A stretch of 64,000 nt of DNA, from contig NBIV01000135.1 of the NCBI GenBank assembly GCA_003194525.1, positions 1 through 64,000 of the forward strand. The letters run 5' to 3'. The position numbers were made by a program, and so were the translations under genes. Shown here one piece after another: positions 50,382 to 59,946 of this stretch. The stretch comes from Gracilariopsis chorda (Eukaryota > Rhodophyta > Florideophyceae > Gracilariales > Gracilariaceae). The notes under the pieces are model-generated. The model had not been told where the DNA came from, made no database searches, and saw only the letters and a program-made list of their open reading frames with translations. Every line of letters begins with the position of its first letter. Positions within the stretch are counted from its first letter, which is position 1.

Positions 50382-51463
50382 GCGCCGCTTCGAACGCTTC
50401 TGAGATGCCTTTTTTTTCCTTCCCCCACCCCCCTCTATTTTGGTATTTTTGGCCCCTCCGCTTGCTGCAATATTATATTATACGTTGTATAATACAAGTG
50501 TACCATTAACATGTCCACGTGAACAACTCCGTCTCCTTATTGTTGTTGCGATCCCGGGACTGAAGTTGTCCCTCATCATGACCGCGTCCGCACTGTGGTT
50601 AGCGAATGACGGAGCTTGGTCAGCCGGTGAATTCCTTTAAGCAAAGTCTAATCAGCGTGTGGTGGGTGCAAGTGAACCGGCAGAGTACTTGCATCAAGAG
50701 TATCTCGTCTTCGCTCCCAACTGCCATGCACCGCTCTATGAATCTGTAACCTCGTGTAATGTGCACCCCCGTTCTTTGCTCACTGCAATCTCTTACTCAA
50801 GAGTCCCGCCAAACATCATGAAGAGAGCGTGACAGATGACACGAGTCTCAAACTACGAGAGAGTCGAACCGTGTCTGTGGAAGTCTTGTTTCGCCCGGTC
50901 AAGATGACTAGTATCGCATCTGTCTTCATTGCGCGAAGTGCTAGAACACTCTACCGTTGAGAATGCGTCAACAGTAGGTTGTCAGCAGATCCGTGCAATT
51001 TTTCCCCTCTTATGGTACTCGGAAGGTATACCCATAGCGGTCCAAACACGCCCTTTCTATGATGCTGTCAATTGATCCCCAATCGACTATAGAGGTTTAA
51101 TTGCTTGTTTGACAATACATATAGTCAAGTCAAGCAGTGGGACTGGTCAAACGGAGTATTTTTGGCGCCTCAGCTTCAAACCCTTATCGAGAACAGTGCT
51201 CCGATTGCGTGAGCGATATTTTGTTTGCGCCAACATAACATGAGTGATTATCGGCCGCACACAGGGAGGGAAAGGTCTATCGCTGGTACCATGTCCTGGA
51301 AAGTCTGTGTCGGAAATAGTTCATGGCTCAGAGTGCTCTCAACACACACGAGCCACAGAACAGCTCTCGCGAATCGTTGACACGCCTTTATTACTTTCCG
51401 AGCCCATCTACAGACGCATCACGGAATAACATGTAGTGCAACATATATGCTCTCGTGTTAAAA
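50382..51463. other. Intergenic, about 1.1 kb
   Basis: No gene was seen. A reverse-oriented E2F-like match (TCCCGCCAAA) occurs at 50,804-50,813 without a nearby start codon of a supported gene. Confidence 0.45.
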
Positions 51464-52336
51464 TCACAAGTACAAAGCCCCCTTACTAACCAGACGAACA
51501 TTTCCCGACAACTGCACCCGACTTGCACTCAGTAGACGTACCATAACGACCCCGCCTCGCTTGGATACTTGTTCGGCTCTCTGAAAGGGTTCATTCTCAC
51601 CGACACTGAGATATAGCGGTGCAAGGACACAATGGGCGCTCCCTGTCACAGGGTCTTCAGGAATACCGGAGCTGGGCGCAAAGAAGCGGCTGACAAAGCG
51701 AACTGTATCATCTCCAGGTGCAGTGACAATGATTCCACGACAGCTCAGTTTTGATAGCGTGTTAAAACAGGGGTTAACCTGTTGAACACCTAATTTGTTC
51801 GATAGTTTCGCAACTAGGTCATAATCCGATCGATATAACTCAACAACTTCTCCCTCACTAATCCCTAGACCACTGCACAATAATTTAGCCTCTTCTTCTG
51901 TAACGTTGTCATGTTTACACAGTGCAGGGAACTCCATGGTAAACGCAGACGGGTTCTCAGTCATTGGATTCTCTTTTTCAACCTTGAGTCTCTCACCTTT
52001 GATGGTGATAAACTCTACGCATGAAAGCTCTGTCATGTCGCGCTGCACAACAGAAGCTGCAGCCAAAGTCGCATGTCCACAGAGGTCAACTTCGATAGCA
52101 GGGGTGAACCAACGAATGAAATACATGCCACGCCCGCTTGCTGGATAGATAAAAGTAGTTTCTGACAATCCTATCTCTGTTGCTACAAGCTGCATCTCTT
52201 TAGCCGATATTATTTCAGCTTGTTCACTTGTAAGAGGCACTACCGCAGCGGGGTTTCCCTTTCCAAGCTCTGCAGTTTCTGGTGGCACGAACGCATTGAT
52301 TATGTGCAATGGTAGTAAAAGCCTTTCTCCTGACAT
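51464..52336 (-). CDS. PhzF-family isomerase-like protein, 290 aa
   Basis: This protein shows the two-lobed diaminopimelate-epimerase-like fold of PhzF/YddE/MAWBP proteins. Family motifs are KGNPAAVV (26-33), LSETTF with the proposed catalytic Glu59, FTPAIEVDLCGHATLAAA (77-94) and FFAPSSGIPEDPVTGSAHC (218-236). Length is typical. PhzF of phenazine bacteria isomerises a dihydroxyanthranilate; the substrate of eukaryotic members is generally unknown, and no phenazine genes are nearby. No targeting sequence is evident, so it is probably cytosolic. It has no intron. Confidence 0.9.
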   Translation of the reverse strand: MSGERLLLPLHIINAFVPPETAELGKGNPAAVVPLTSEQAEIISAKEMQLVATEIGLSETTFIYPASGRGMYFIRWFTPAIEVDLCGHATLAAASVVQRDMTELSCVEFITIKGERLKVEKENPMTENPSAFTMEFPALCKHDNVTEEEAKLLCSGLGISEGEVVELYRSDYDLVAKLSNKLGVQQVNPCFNTLSKLSCRGIIVTAPGDDTVRFVSRFFAPSSGIPEDPVTGSAHCVLAPLYLSVGENEPFQRAEQVSKRGGVVMVRLLSASRVQLSGNVRLVSKGALYL

Positions 52337-52829
52337 TGTTCACGTCGCTTAGAACCGACGAAGATCTTTGGATATGAACACTAACAGTTCCTTACAGTTC
52401 CAACCAATGCGATCGTTTTCAGTGTCTCCTAGAAGATATTATGCCAAGCTGTTCCTGCAAAACTCTGGGAAGAAAAGGATGTGTTCATTGACTCTGAGAA
52501 GCTGGAGCGAACCCCCCAGTGTGATATAGTTTGCGCGGAACGAGCGGAGGCCAAATCCAAGACATGGCGGGCTGAGCCTTCTATCACTGGATGCATCAAA
52601 GCGCAAAGCGTGAAGGCACAACAGTAGAAACAACACGTTTCGGATAAGGGTTACCAGAAACCGTGTAAATGAGGTAAAGGGTTGCCAACCGTAGTCTACC
52701 CTTGGTAAATCTACCGTTTACACTTATGTGACGACTACTCTCGACCTCCTCGAAAATTCGACCTCGTTTCTATTCACGAAGACAAATGTTGTAAAATAGG
52801 CTTCTGCCTCGACATCGAATCCGGCCATT
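52337..52829. other. Divergent intergenic region
   Basis: This is 493 bp between the divergent PhzF and glyoxalase genes. It contains an imperfect inverted pair, GGTAAAGGGTT and ACCCTTGGTAAA, at about 52,676-52,714, similar to the hairpin at 23,163. Confidence 0.5.
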
Positions 52830-53873
52830 ATGCGAATCGGATTTGTTCACTCCGTTCTTCCAACAAAACCGCTCCAACAACCGCTCAACTCTGGAGCCTG
52901 TGGAAGGCGCCGCAGAGCAGTTACCACCATGACCGCAAATAAGATGTTGCATGCCGTGTATCGTGTGGGACATCTCGGCGCCACGGGGAAGTTTTTAGAG
53001 GCTCTCGGAATGAAACTTCTTCGAGAGCGAGATGTTCCAAGTGAGAAATACACCAATGCGTTCTACGGGTATGGTCCTGAGCAAAAGGGTGAGCACTTCA
53101 GTCTGGAGCTTACGTACAACTATGGAGTTGAGTCTTACGACATAGGAACAGGATTCGGTAATTTCGGTGTCGCTGTGGAAGACGCGCACACCACTGTTGA
53201 ACGCGTACGACAAGCAGGTTTTAAAGTTACACGAGAAGTCGGACCTGTGAAAGGTAAGCAGAGCTAACATACCCGTTGTCTTTGAACAGTACTAACGAAT
53301 TTATCTTATAGGAGGCTCAACAATTATCGCGTTTGTGCAAGATCCAACTGGTTATAAGTTTGAAATCATACAGAGGCAGCAAAGGGATCCGCTGTGTCAG
53401 ATCATGCTACGCGTCACAGACCTTGACAAGAGTATAGCGTAAGTTACATGCCAGCATGGTAGTTTTTGCATCCTAGAACAAGATCATTTGAGCTAACTTT
53501 AGAGATGTTTGCGCTGCGCAGTTTTTATGAAGCAATGGGCATGCAGGTACTTCGGAAACGCGATAACCCGGATTACAAATATACTTTGGCTTTCATGGGG
53601 TTCGGCCCAGAAGCGGACAATACAGTTCTGGAATTGACCTACAACTATGGGGAGAATACGTATTCAGCGGGGAATGGGTACGCTCAAATCGCTGTTAGTA
53701 CCCCAAACGTGTACGAGGCCGCCGAGCAAATGAAGAAGGTTGGCATTCAACTCACACGTGAGCCGGGCCCCGTTCCTGGTATCGGAACTAAAATATGTGC
53801 TGTTAGAGACCCGGATGGTTGGAAGACGGTACTCGTTGATGCGGAGGACTTCGAAAAAGAGTTCGAAGAGTGA
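52830..53873 (+). CDS. GLO1: Two-domain glyoxalase I (lactoylglutathione lyase), two introns, 300 aa
   Basis: This enzyme converts the methylglyoxal-glutathione adduct to lactoylglutathione. The exons are 52,830-53,253, 53,312-53,438 and 53,522-53,873. The introns are 58 and 83 bp with GTAAGC/TATAG and GTAAGT/GCAG ends, and intron 1 has a perfect TACTAAC branch point. Two tandem VOC domains (about 40-163 and 168-300) follow the plant and cyanobacterial pattern: HAVYRVGHLGATGKFLEALGM, ELTYNYGVESYDIGTGFG, KFEIIQR, then MLRVTDLDKSIAFYEAMGM. In domain 1 the metal ligands His41, Glu93 and Glu159 are present, but the usual His in GFGHF is Asn111. Residues 1-38 are basic and could be a plastid or mitochondrial transit peptide. 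Confidence 0.9.
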
Positions 53874-56289
53874 GTAGAATCTGGGTCCTCTTGTTGCAGT
53901 TAAGAGATCACCTTCACGTCGTGGTTTATGACATTTCCCTTGCATTTATGTATGTGAGAGGGTCACTGCTTACTGTCTCAAGTACTACGGTACCTTCAGC
54001 ATCTTTGGTAGTCTAGCAGGGGTGAAGAAATATTCCACTCAATCCCCAAGACGAAGTAGGTAAAGCTCAGCGGTAACTCCTTCTGCAGCACCACCCAGGT
54101 CGGACAAGTTATGTCACACTAGAAATTTCGCGATAGACTTTGCTTTCGATGTTGTCCTGTCTGCGCATGGTCCAATATTGCGGTCTACGGGCTACGCTTT
54201 ATGATACTGCAGCGGTATTTTGATACCAAGGGTAGAACCCCTTCGAAGCAATTCTTCCTTCGCAACGTCAGATAGTTCTGCGGCCATTGCCTTTAAAGAC
54301 GTCCAACTGTTTTTCCCCTTCGCACTCCTTCACATGTTGTTGCTTTTGTTTTTTGTGAGCCCTCCGGACCTGATTACGGCCTAGGTTGATTCCGTAGGAA
54401 ACCTCTCTGATCCGAAGGCTAAGTTCCCTGGGGCGGAGTCAGTCGTTCGTCTATTTCGCTTTCCACTGTCGGAGGGTCGGCACATCGCGACGTGTTCACA
54501 TGGTGTGCGTGTTTCATTAGAGTCGAAAGAGAGGCATAATGAAATGGTTCACCATTCAATATCAGTCGAAGCCCGACGGCTCATAAGTCGACGTTGAATA
54601 CGAGCACCGTGCAGAGGTCCTTCCTGTGTAGAAAGCGGCCTGTCTGTTGACGATGCACTCGATCTTGTGCTTTGCGGATCTGATGGTAAGGAAACAGTAC
54701 ACACATGAGAAAACAAGGAAGATTTGTCTTCTTCTCTACTTTGGGCAGTACAGCTCTTAACTACGCCACGGGAGAACTACGTGTTACGACTAATTCACAC
54801 CATCCTTTATCCGTTTCTTCCTTTCGCCCTTGCCTCTTCCCCGCAGCAGCCCTAGGCATCAACCTCACACAGCGTTACACTATGGAAACTAGCCTCCATG
54901 AATTAGGACTGCCAAAACCCCGAAGGGTTATTAGCCCGCTCTCGGAATTAGTGGTGTGGTACTATGTATACACGGGCACGCATCCATGAGCTCACACAAA
55001 TATCGCTTCTTCGAAAGATGCTGATTCGAGTTCTTTTTCTAAGGAATGGGTTCTCTGAAAAATACACCGTCAACAACGTCGTAAGTTTCGACCATTCTAG
55101 CTAGACGTCGCTTGACGCGACAAAGATCAACATATCTTTACAACGGTCCCTTCTTCTTTCTTTCTTTTATGGGCACACATTACCTGATTACGGCATTGTG
55201 GTAGAATCTAACTCTACAGGGGAGCTTTTCTTCGTCTAGCATACTAAACTCTATGTACGTAAAGCTCCTCGGAAAGAAAGATTTTCTCTGTCCCGTAGTA
55301 CCAATCTCTATTCATGTCCCCGGAATGTAGCCAATGACTGCTGCTTGCTCTCACCTTGCAGCCGCCGTGTTGCGCTCACTAGCTACTATCTCGGAACATG
55401 GAAAGATCAGCACCAAGCTTCTACGGGAAGACCCGAGACCGGATCCATTTCGTTCTGACGCGGCTCGCCTTTTCCATTCTTTTCTCTGCTATTCCTTCCC
55501 TTTCCACCAGGGGACGTCAGCTAAGGGGCACACTACGACAAGGCGGATTCCAATGTGCCTCGTTTTCTTCGTCTAGAAGCACTAACGACGTTCTACCCAC
55601 CCTTTCCTCTTTACCCTTGGCGATTTCGGGTAGTTTAACCGACCTAACACACGTGCTTTTCTTCAATCCTGGCGCAAGTTCCGTAAAAACCCTGTAAAAC
55701 CATTCAGATCCTTGTACGGGCCGGCCTGTTTTCTTCCATTATCCACGCGATGCTGAGATGCTGCGTGAGGTAAGACTGCCGCCTCAGTTTCAGTACGAAA
55801 CTCCTGACCCTTCCGGGAAAATCCAGGGATACGCTGGCAAGATCTTCCGGGAAGCGCGTGCGTCGTGCCTACCGTTTCGCACAGCTTAGCGGGGGCCTTT
55901 TCTGGACAGTGCCACCCAGGTCGCTTGGGGCTGTCGGTCTGCCGGCTGAGCTCTTCCTTTTCAATCAATTTTTTACTCCGTCTACGCCGTGTAGATCATC
56001 CCTTGGCCCCAAACTGCCGGTTCCAAATTGGAAGATCCAATTAATAAAAAACTTCTCCATCTCTTCGCTTCGCCATGCACCGAGGGACCTTGTGCTTGTA
56101 CGGAGTTTCTACCGGCTGGTCTTGAGTGAAGAATCCTCACCAGCTTTGAAGGCTAGTCGCGAGGCGCTCATCGTCACTCTCGAGACTCTCGATTGGCCTG
56201 CATCCGCGACGTTGCTTTCGCAGCAGCTCCATTTCCGTATTTAAGCCTCTACGCAGCGCCTTCCTACAAGCCCTCACAACTGAAGCCAC
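53874..56289. other. Intergenic, about 2.4 kb
   Basis: No gene is supported. The stretch contains a LINE-like 3' tail fragment (54,925-54,985). Short open frames near 55,330-55,700 and 55,858-56,244 have no recognisable features. The right end should hold the promoter of the Uma2-like gene. Confidence 0.45.
54925..54985 (+). mobile_element. LINE-like 3' tail fragment
   Basis: CTCGGAATTAGTGGTGTGG resembles the 3' tail of LINE copy 2 (TGTCGGAATTAGTGGCGTG near 25,686) and is followed by similar sequence. Only the tail is recognisable. Confidence 0.45.
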
Positions 56290-57183
56290 ATGGAGTCCCT
56301 ACTCTCGCCCTGTTCTGCTCACTCTACGCCTGAGCCCGAACCGTCTCAATCTGACCTTCAACCCACTGCCCCACCGTCCCAACCTGCATCTTCTCCAAAC
56401 CCTTCCATTTCTGTTGCACCCAAAACCGAACTAGGCTCGCTAGATCTCAAGCCCTGCTCGGTGGAGGAATTCTTGGACATAGACACTTCAGTGTATGGAA
56501 GATACGAATACGTGGAAGGTATACTCGTTGCACTAACAATGTCAGAAGAGCCCCACGATAACATTGCCAGGTATCTGCAAAACCATGGCATCGCTCGGTA
56601 TGTCAGAGGCCAGACTGAGTATCCATCCGCATCACAAGAAGGTATTTCTATCCCGCACTCGCCATCCAGTCCAGGAGACCCTACGCCGAGAAGAACCATA
56701 CGCAGGCCCGATGTTATCGCAGCGCCACCCGTGTCTCCGCCACGAAGAAATGGGCTTTCCCCGAAATCGCGGAGAATCTCGCATCCAATTCCTGACCAAG
56801 TCAAAGCTGTCGTAGAAGTTACCAGCCATAACGAAAAAACCGACACGGACGTCAAACCGGGCGAATACGAGAAAGCAGGAGTGAAGCAGCTTATCACGGT
56901 TATCAGAGATGTTAACTGCAAAGATGAAAGCAAAAGAGACCAACGTATTGAAATTCGCCACAGGGATCCAGCAACAAATTGTTGGGCTCCTAAACAAGTA
57001 TTTCGCGGCGATACTCCAGCAAACATGGGTCCATTTGGAACTCACAAACCGTCGACCATATTCAATAACCCAAACGCATCGAGTCCTCTAGATAAGCTAT
57101 CTGTGTGGTGCAATGCCCCAAAGGGGAAAAACACCGAAAGACGTCCGGGATCTTCCTCTCACGAGGTGAACCCAGTTGGGTAG
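56290..57183 (+). CDS. Uma2-like PD-(D/E)xK nuclease-fold protein, 3' end replaced by LTR sequence
   Basis: Residues about 58-210 follow the Uma2/DUF820 pattern common in cyanobacteria: an early YEYVEGILVALTMSEEPHDNIARYL segment, PDVIAAPP (Asp141), VVEVTS (Glu176), and then D..VKPGEYEKAGVKQLITVIRD (Asp187, Lys189, Tyr193). This core resembles restriction-endonuclease folds. Residues 1-55 are Pro/Ser-rich. Between 120 and 170 there is an insert rich in Ser and Pro. About 271 residues are host-encoded; the last 26 codons and the stop lie within LTR 3 of element C. The insertion truncated the gene or supplied it with a new end. The cellular role is unknown. Confidence 0.7.
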   Translation: MESLLSPCSAHSTPEPEPSQSDLQPTAPPSQPASSPNPSISVAPKTELGSLDLKPCSVEEFLDIDTSVYGRYEYVEGILVALTMSEEPHDNIARYLQNHGIARYVRGQTEYPSASQEGISIPHSPSSPGDPTPRRTIRRPDVIAAPPVSPPRRNGLSPKSRRISHPIPDQVKAVVEVTSHNEKTDTDVKPGEYEKAGVKQLITVIRDVNCKDESKRDQRIEIRHRDPATNCWAPKQVFRGDTPANMGPFGTHKPSTIFNNPNASSPLDKLSVWCNAPKGKNTERRPGSSSHEVNPVG

Positions 57184-57910
57184 AGCCCTCCCAGAGGTGT
57201 CACGGCGAAGCCGGTTTGTAAGACCAGGGACACCTGTCGCGACTCGCGCAGGGAGGTGAAGGCGAAGAATCGGTATCCGCGTGAGCGGGGTGTGATCCTC
57301 AGTAGAGGTATGCTTCCACGTAAGTGGGGGTGTGTGAGCGGATGCGCACACGAGGGCCGCGGATAGCGGGAGGTGCTACCCTAAAAAGGGGAAAGAGGAA
57401 GGACGAGTGGGTCGCGAGAGCGACGAGTAGATACGGCAATGCCGGTGGACAGGACTCCCTATACAGGGCGAAACACCAATATGATTGGAACAATTAGTAC
57501 TCCCAATGATGGGTCTCCTTTAGATGTGCAAGGGGGGTGAACTTCCGTACGCTACGGTGCTTCCCTCCAAGGAGGAGTTGAGAACACGCGGAGGCGGTAA
57601 AGCTCAGAGCCAATTCCCCAGGTTGGGGTCCCTTGTTGGGGAAGGTTTACTGGTGCGACGGCAGTGCGCCGTCGCACTAAGTACTAGCTTCCCAGAAATG
57701 GGTGTGAAAATAATAAATAAAATTAACTAAAATACTCCACATTCCGTGGCAACATCCACTACTGTGGCCAACCGCCAATTGACCCAAAACCGTGTCCCAC
57801 GTGTCCATACCCACCGTAGTGGGGCGTAGTTCATATACACACTACACAACCGATAATATCGGGAAAACAATCAAGTACCAAGAATCCCTCCCTGAGGGCG
57901 ATGCACTTCA
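57104..57910 (-). repeat. LTR 3, 3' LTR of copy C
   Basis: This is an 807-bp LTR with TGTGGTGCAA and GCACTTCA ends, about 2% different from LTR 2 by eye. It supplies the last codons of the Uma2-like frame. Confidence 0.95.
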
Positions 57911-57924
57911 TATCCCCCCCTAAG
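57911..57924 (-). other. Polypurine tract of copy C
   Basis: Minus-strand TTAGGGGGGGATA directly abuts the 3' LTR, as in copy B. Confidence 0.8.
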
Positions 57925-58238
57925 ACGGGAAAACGACCGCGGACGCGGAGGATTCCCAGACGAAAATGGGTGATAAAAGCAAGTGCTTTGACTCCGGTTC
58001 TCCGGTAAATTCCTCTGCACCAGAGTCCTCAAGTGCACAAACGACAACAACAGCCACCCTCGACAAGGGAGAAATGAACGACGACAACAACATCAACAAC
58101 CACAGCCAACCTCCGAGACTTCTCGGGCGATACACCACCGGTTTCCGGTCAGTTCCCCTGCATCAGGGCGATTGAAATCCGGTACAACCGGGAAATACGG
58201 CTGCTGAAGCCGACCATCCCTTCGCACTACCACCTTCG

Positions 58239-59753
58239 GTGGTGTCCTCCGGAACCACTCCGGTGTCCAACTGGCCAACTTACAACACCCTGGTGGGGCT
58301 CCACCCGATGAATCGGAATCACGCGTCGCGCCTGCGCCTTGCCCCGTGGTTTCACCCGGTCGCTGTCCTCAATGAGGGGTTGGTCACCGCTTATGCGGAT
58401 GGTTCAGACACCCTTCCGGGGGATCTGCCCAGAGCAGTCACCACATCGTGGGATTGGCGTCACCGGATTGCGATTCCGCGTCACCACCTCCGAAGAAACT
58501 CGGGCGAGACCGTCGCTGCGGCACAGACCGCGCTGACGCGCATGGCGTATCAACGGCAGAGCCGGGCTCCATTTGATGTACCGGTCCCACCGGAGTTTGG
58601 CTTCGACGTTAGCTACTTCCGCACTCGCGGGGAGATTGGGTACGGCGAGAACCTGTTCCGCCTCGAGACCCTCGCTTGGAGGAATTTCCCCGCAGCGCGG
58701 CAAGAGGCCCTTTGCTGGGAGCGACCGATTATTCGGGCGGAGTTCAGGTACCTTCCCCGGCAATACCGGTCCAACTTTCTCCAAAACTTCATCCGCTACG
58801 AGCGGCGTTGGCGATCCCGATTCGGGTACTTTATCCCGTATCAGAACGTGGAGATAGAGCGGATTGCGCCGCCTCACCGACTAGGTCGGTATGTAGCACT
58901 CCCCGAGTGGTGGCGCTTCCATGAAGCCTGCCGGGGGTGCTACGTAGAACTTCCGCCGGTACTTACGTACCTCGGTTCGCTGCTCATGCAGGATCCCCGG
59001 TCGGGGTTGTGGTCCGTAGTGGTTACGGAGTGGGCGGCCCGCAATGCGGCTTATATCCTCAACGAGGCGTACGACCAGTATCGTCTCTGGTTCCTTCAAC
59101 CGCGCGTGCGGGCAGCGATCCGAAACCTGGATCTTCGCATCCCCCTTGGGGGCCAGGCCAAGAATGAAGAGGTCCTCCAATTACTTGGGTACATCGACAG
59201 CGTTAGCTGGAGTGAGGTCCCGCTGGAGCAAAGCGGTCGTCTGGATGGCGGCAGCGGTAACACCGGTGGCCCGGGACTGGGTAGAAACACCGCCCTTGCG
59301 GGTGATTTTATCTACTTCGACCCCTGGGAGTTCCGGGAAATTTCCTCCGAGGAGGCGCGAGAACTTCGCGATGCGCCCCGGCATGTGCCGGAAGACCACC
59401 CGGTGGGGTACGTCGATTCTGACGATTACTACCGCGCATACGGCGGGGATGACCCAATGGTCGATAACGATCCGGAAGAGCCCGGGGAGATGGACGTAGA
59501 GGACACCGGCGCTAGCGCGGAAGCTTCCCCAGAGGGGGTACCTCCGGCCGAGCCGGCTGCTGACCCTTCGGCGGCGAGTGCCGGACCTTCTATCCCCAGC
59601 GGGGTAACGGTGAATGAAAACGAGATCATCACGCGTTTTCTCCGGGGTGCCGGTCTTAGCGCTGCCGAGGTATCGGGGGATGTCACCACCATGGCGGACG
59701 TGTTGGCCTACCGCCTTGCTGGGGGTTACGCCCCGGGCAACGGCGAAGAGTGA
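58239..59753 (+). CDS. Antisense frame of copy C, about 504 codons
   Basis: This long open frame runs opposite to gag-pol between the chromodomain frame and the 3' LTR. The first ATG is at 58,308 (481 aa); related coding sequence reaches back to about 57,966. The product is not recognised. It is rich in Arg, Tyr and Trp in its first 300 residues (YERRWRSRFGYFIPYQN, LPEWWRFHEACRGCYVEL), then acidic and Pro/Ala-rich, and ends LAYRLAGGYAPGNGEE. It overlaps no other coding region of the element. Some plant Ty3/gypsy lineages (Ogre/Tat group) carry extra antisense frames in this place. It is a retrotransposon part; function is unknown. Confidence 0.7.
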   Translation: MVSSGTTPVSNWPTYNTLVGLHPMNRNHASRLRLAPWFHPVAVLNEGLVTAYADGSDTLPGDLPRAVTTSWDWRHRIAIPRHHLRRNSGETVAAAQTALTRMAYQRQSRAPFDVPVPPEFGFDVSYFRTRGEIGYGENLFRLETLAWRNFPAARQEALCWERPIIRAEFRYLPRQYRSNFLQNFIRYERRWRSRFGYFIPYQNVEIERIAPPHRLGRYVALPEWWRFHEACRGCYVELPPVLTYLGSLLMQDPRSGLWSVVVTEWAARNAAYILNEAYDQYRLWFLQPRVRAAIRNLDLRIPLGGQAKNEEVLQLLGYIDSVSWSEVPLEQSGRLDGGSGNTGGPGLGRNTALAGDFIYFDPWEFREISSEEARELRDAPRHVPEDHPVGYVDSDDYYRAYGGDDPMVDNDPEEPGEMDVEDTGASAEASPEGVPPAEPAADPSAASAGPSIPSGVTVNENEIITRFLRGAGLSAAEVSGDVTTMADVLAYRLAGGYAPGNGEE

Positions 59754-59946
59754 GCTCCTTTTGTCCAGTTTTCCTGGTATTCTTTCCCTGGCTATGCCAG
59801 TTAGTGTAGTGTAGTATCGTGAGGAGCTAGCTGCTCCCCTGAATAAACTTTCCCGTTTAGAACGGTGATTTCCAATTAGCATTCCCCGTCTTAGACGGAC
59901 TTTCCCTTGCTATCCTTTCTCATTGCCCTCCGCTCGCGCGGCAACG

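Noticed and set aside
50804-50813. E2F-like site (reverse orientation)
   Set aside because: It is a single match with no supported gene start nearby, so chance is likely.
13585-57103. Search for tRNA, rRNA and CRISPR arrays
   Set aside because: No T-loop consensus with matching stems, no rRNA-like sequence and no regularly spaced repeats were seen. Reading by eye could miss a tRNA; a tRNAscan run would settle it.
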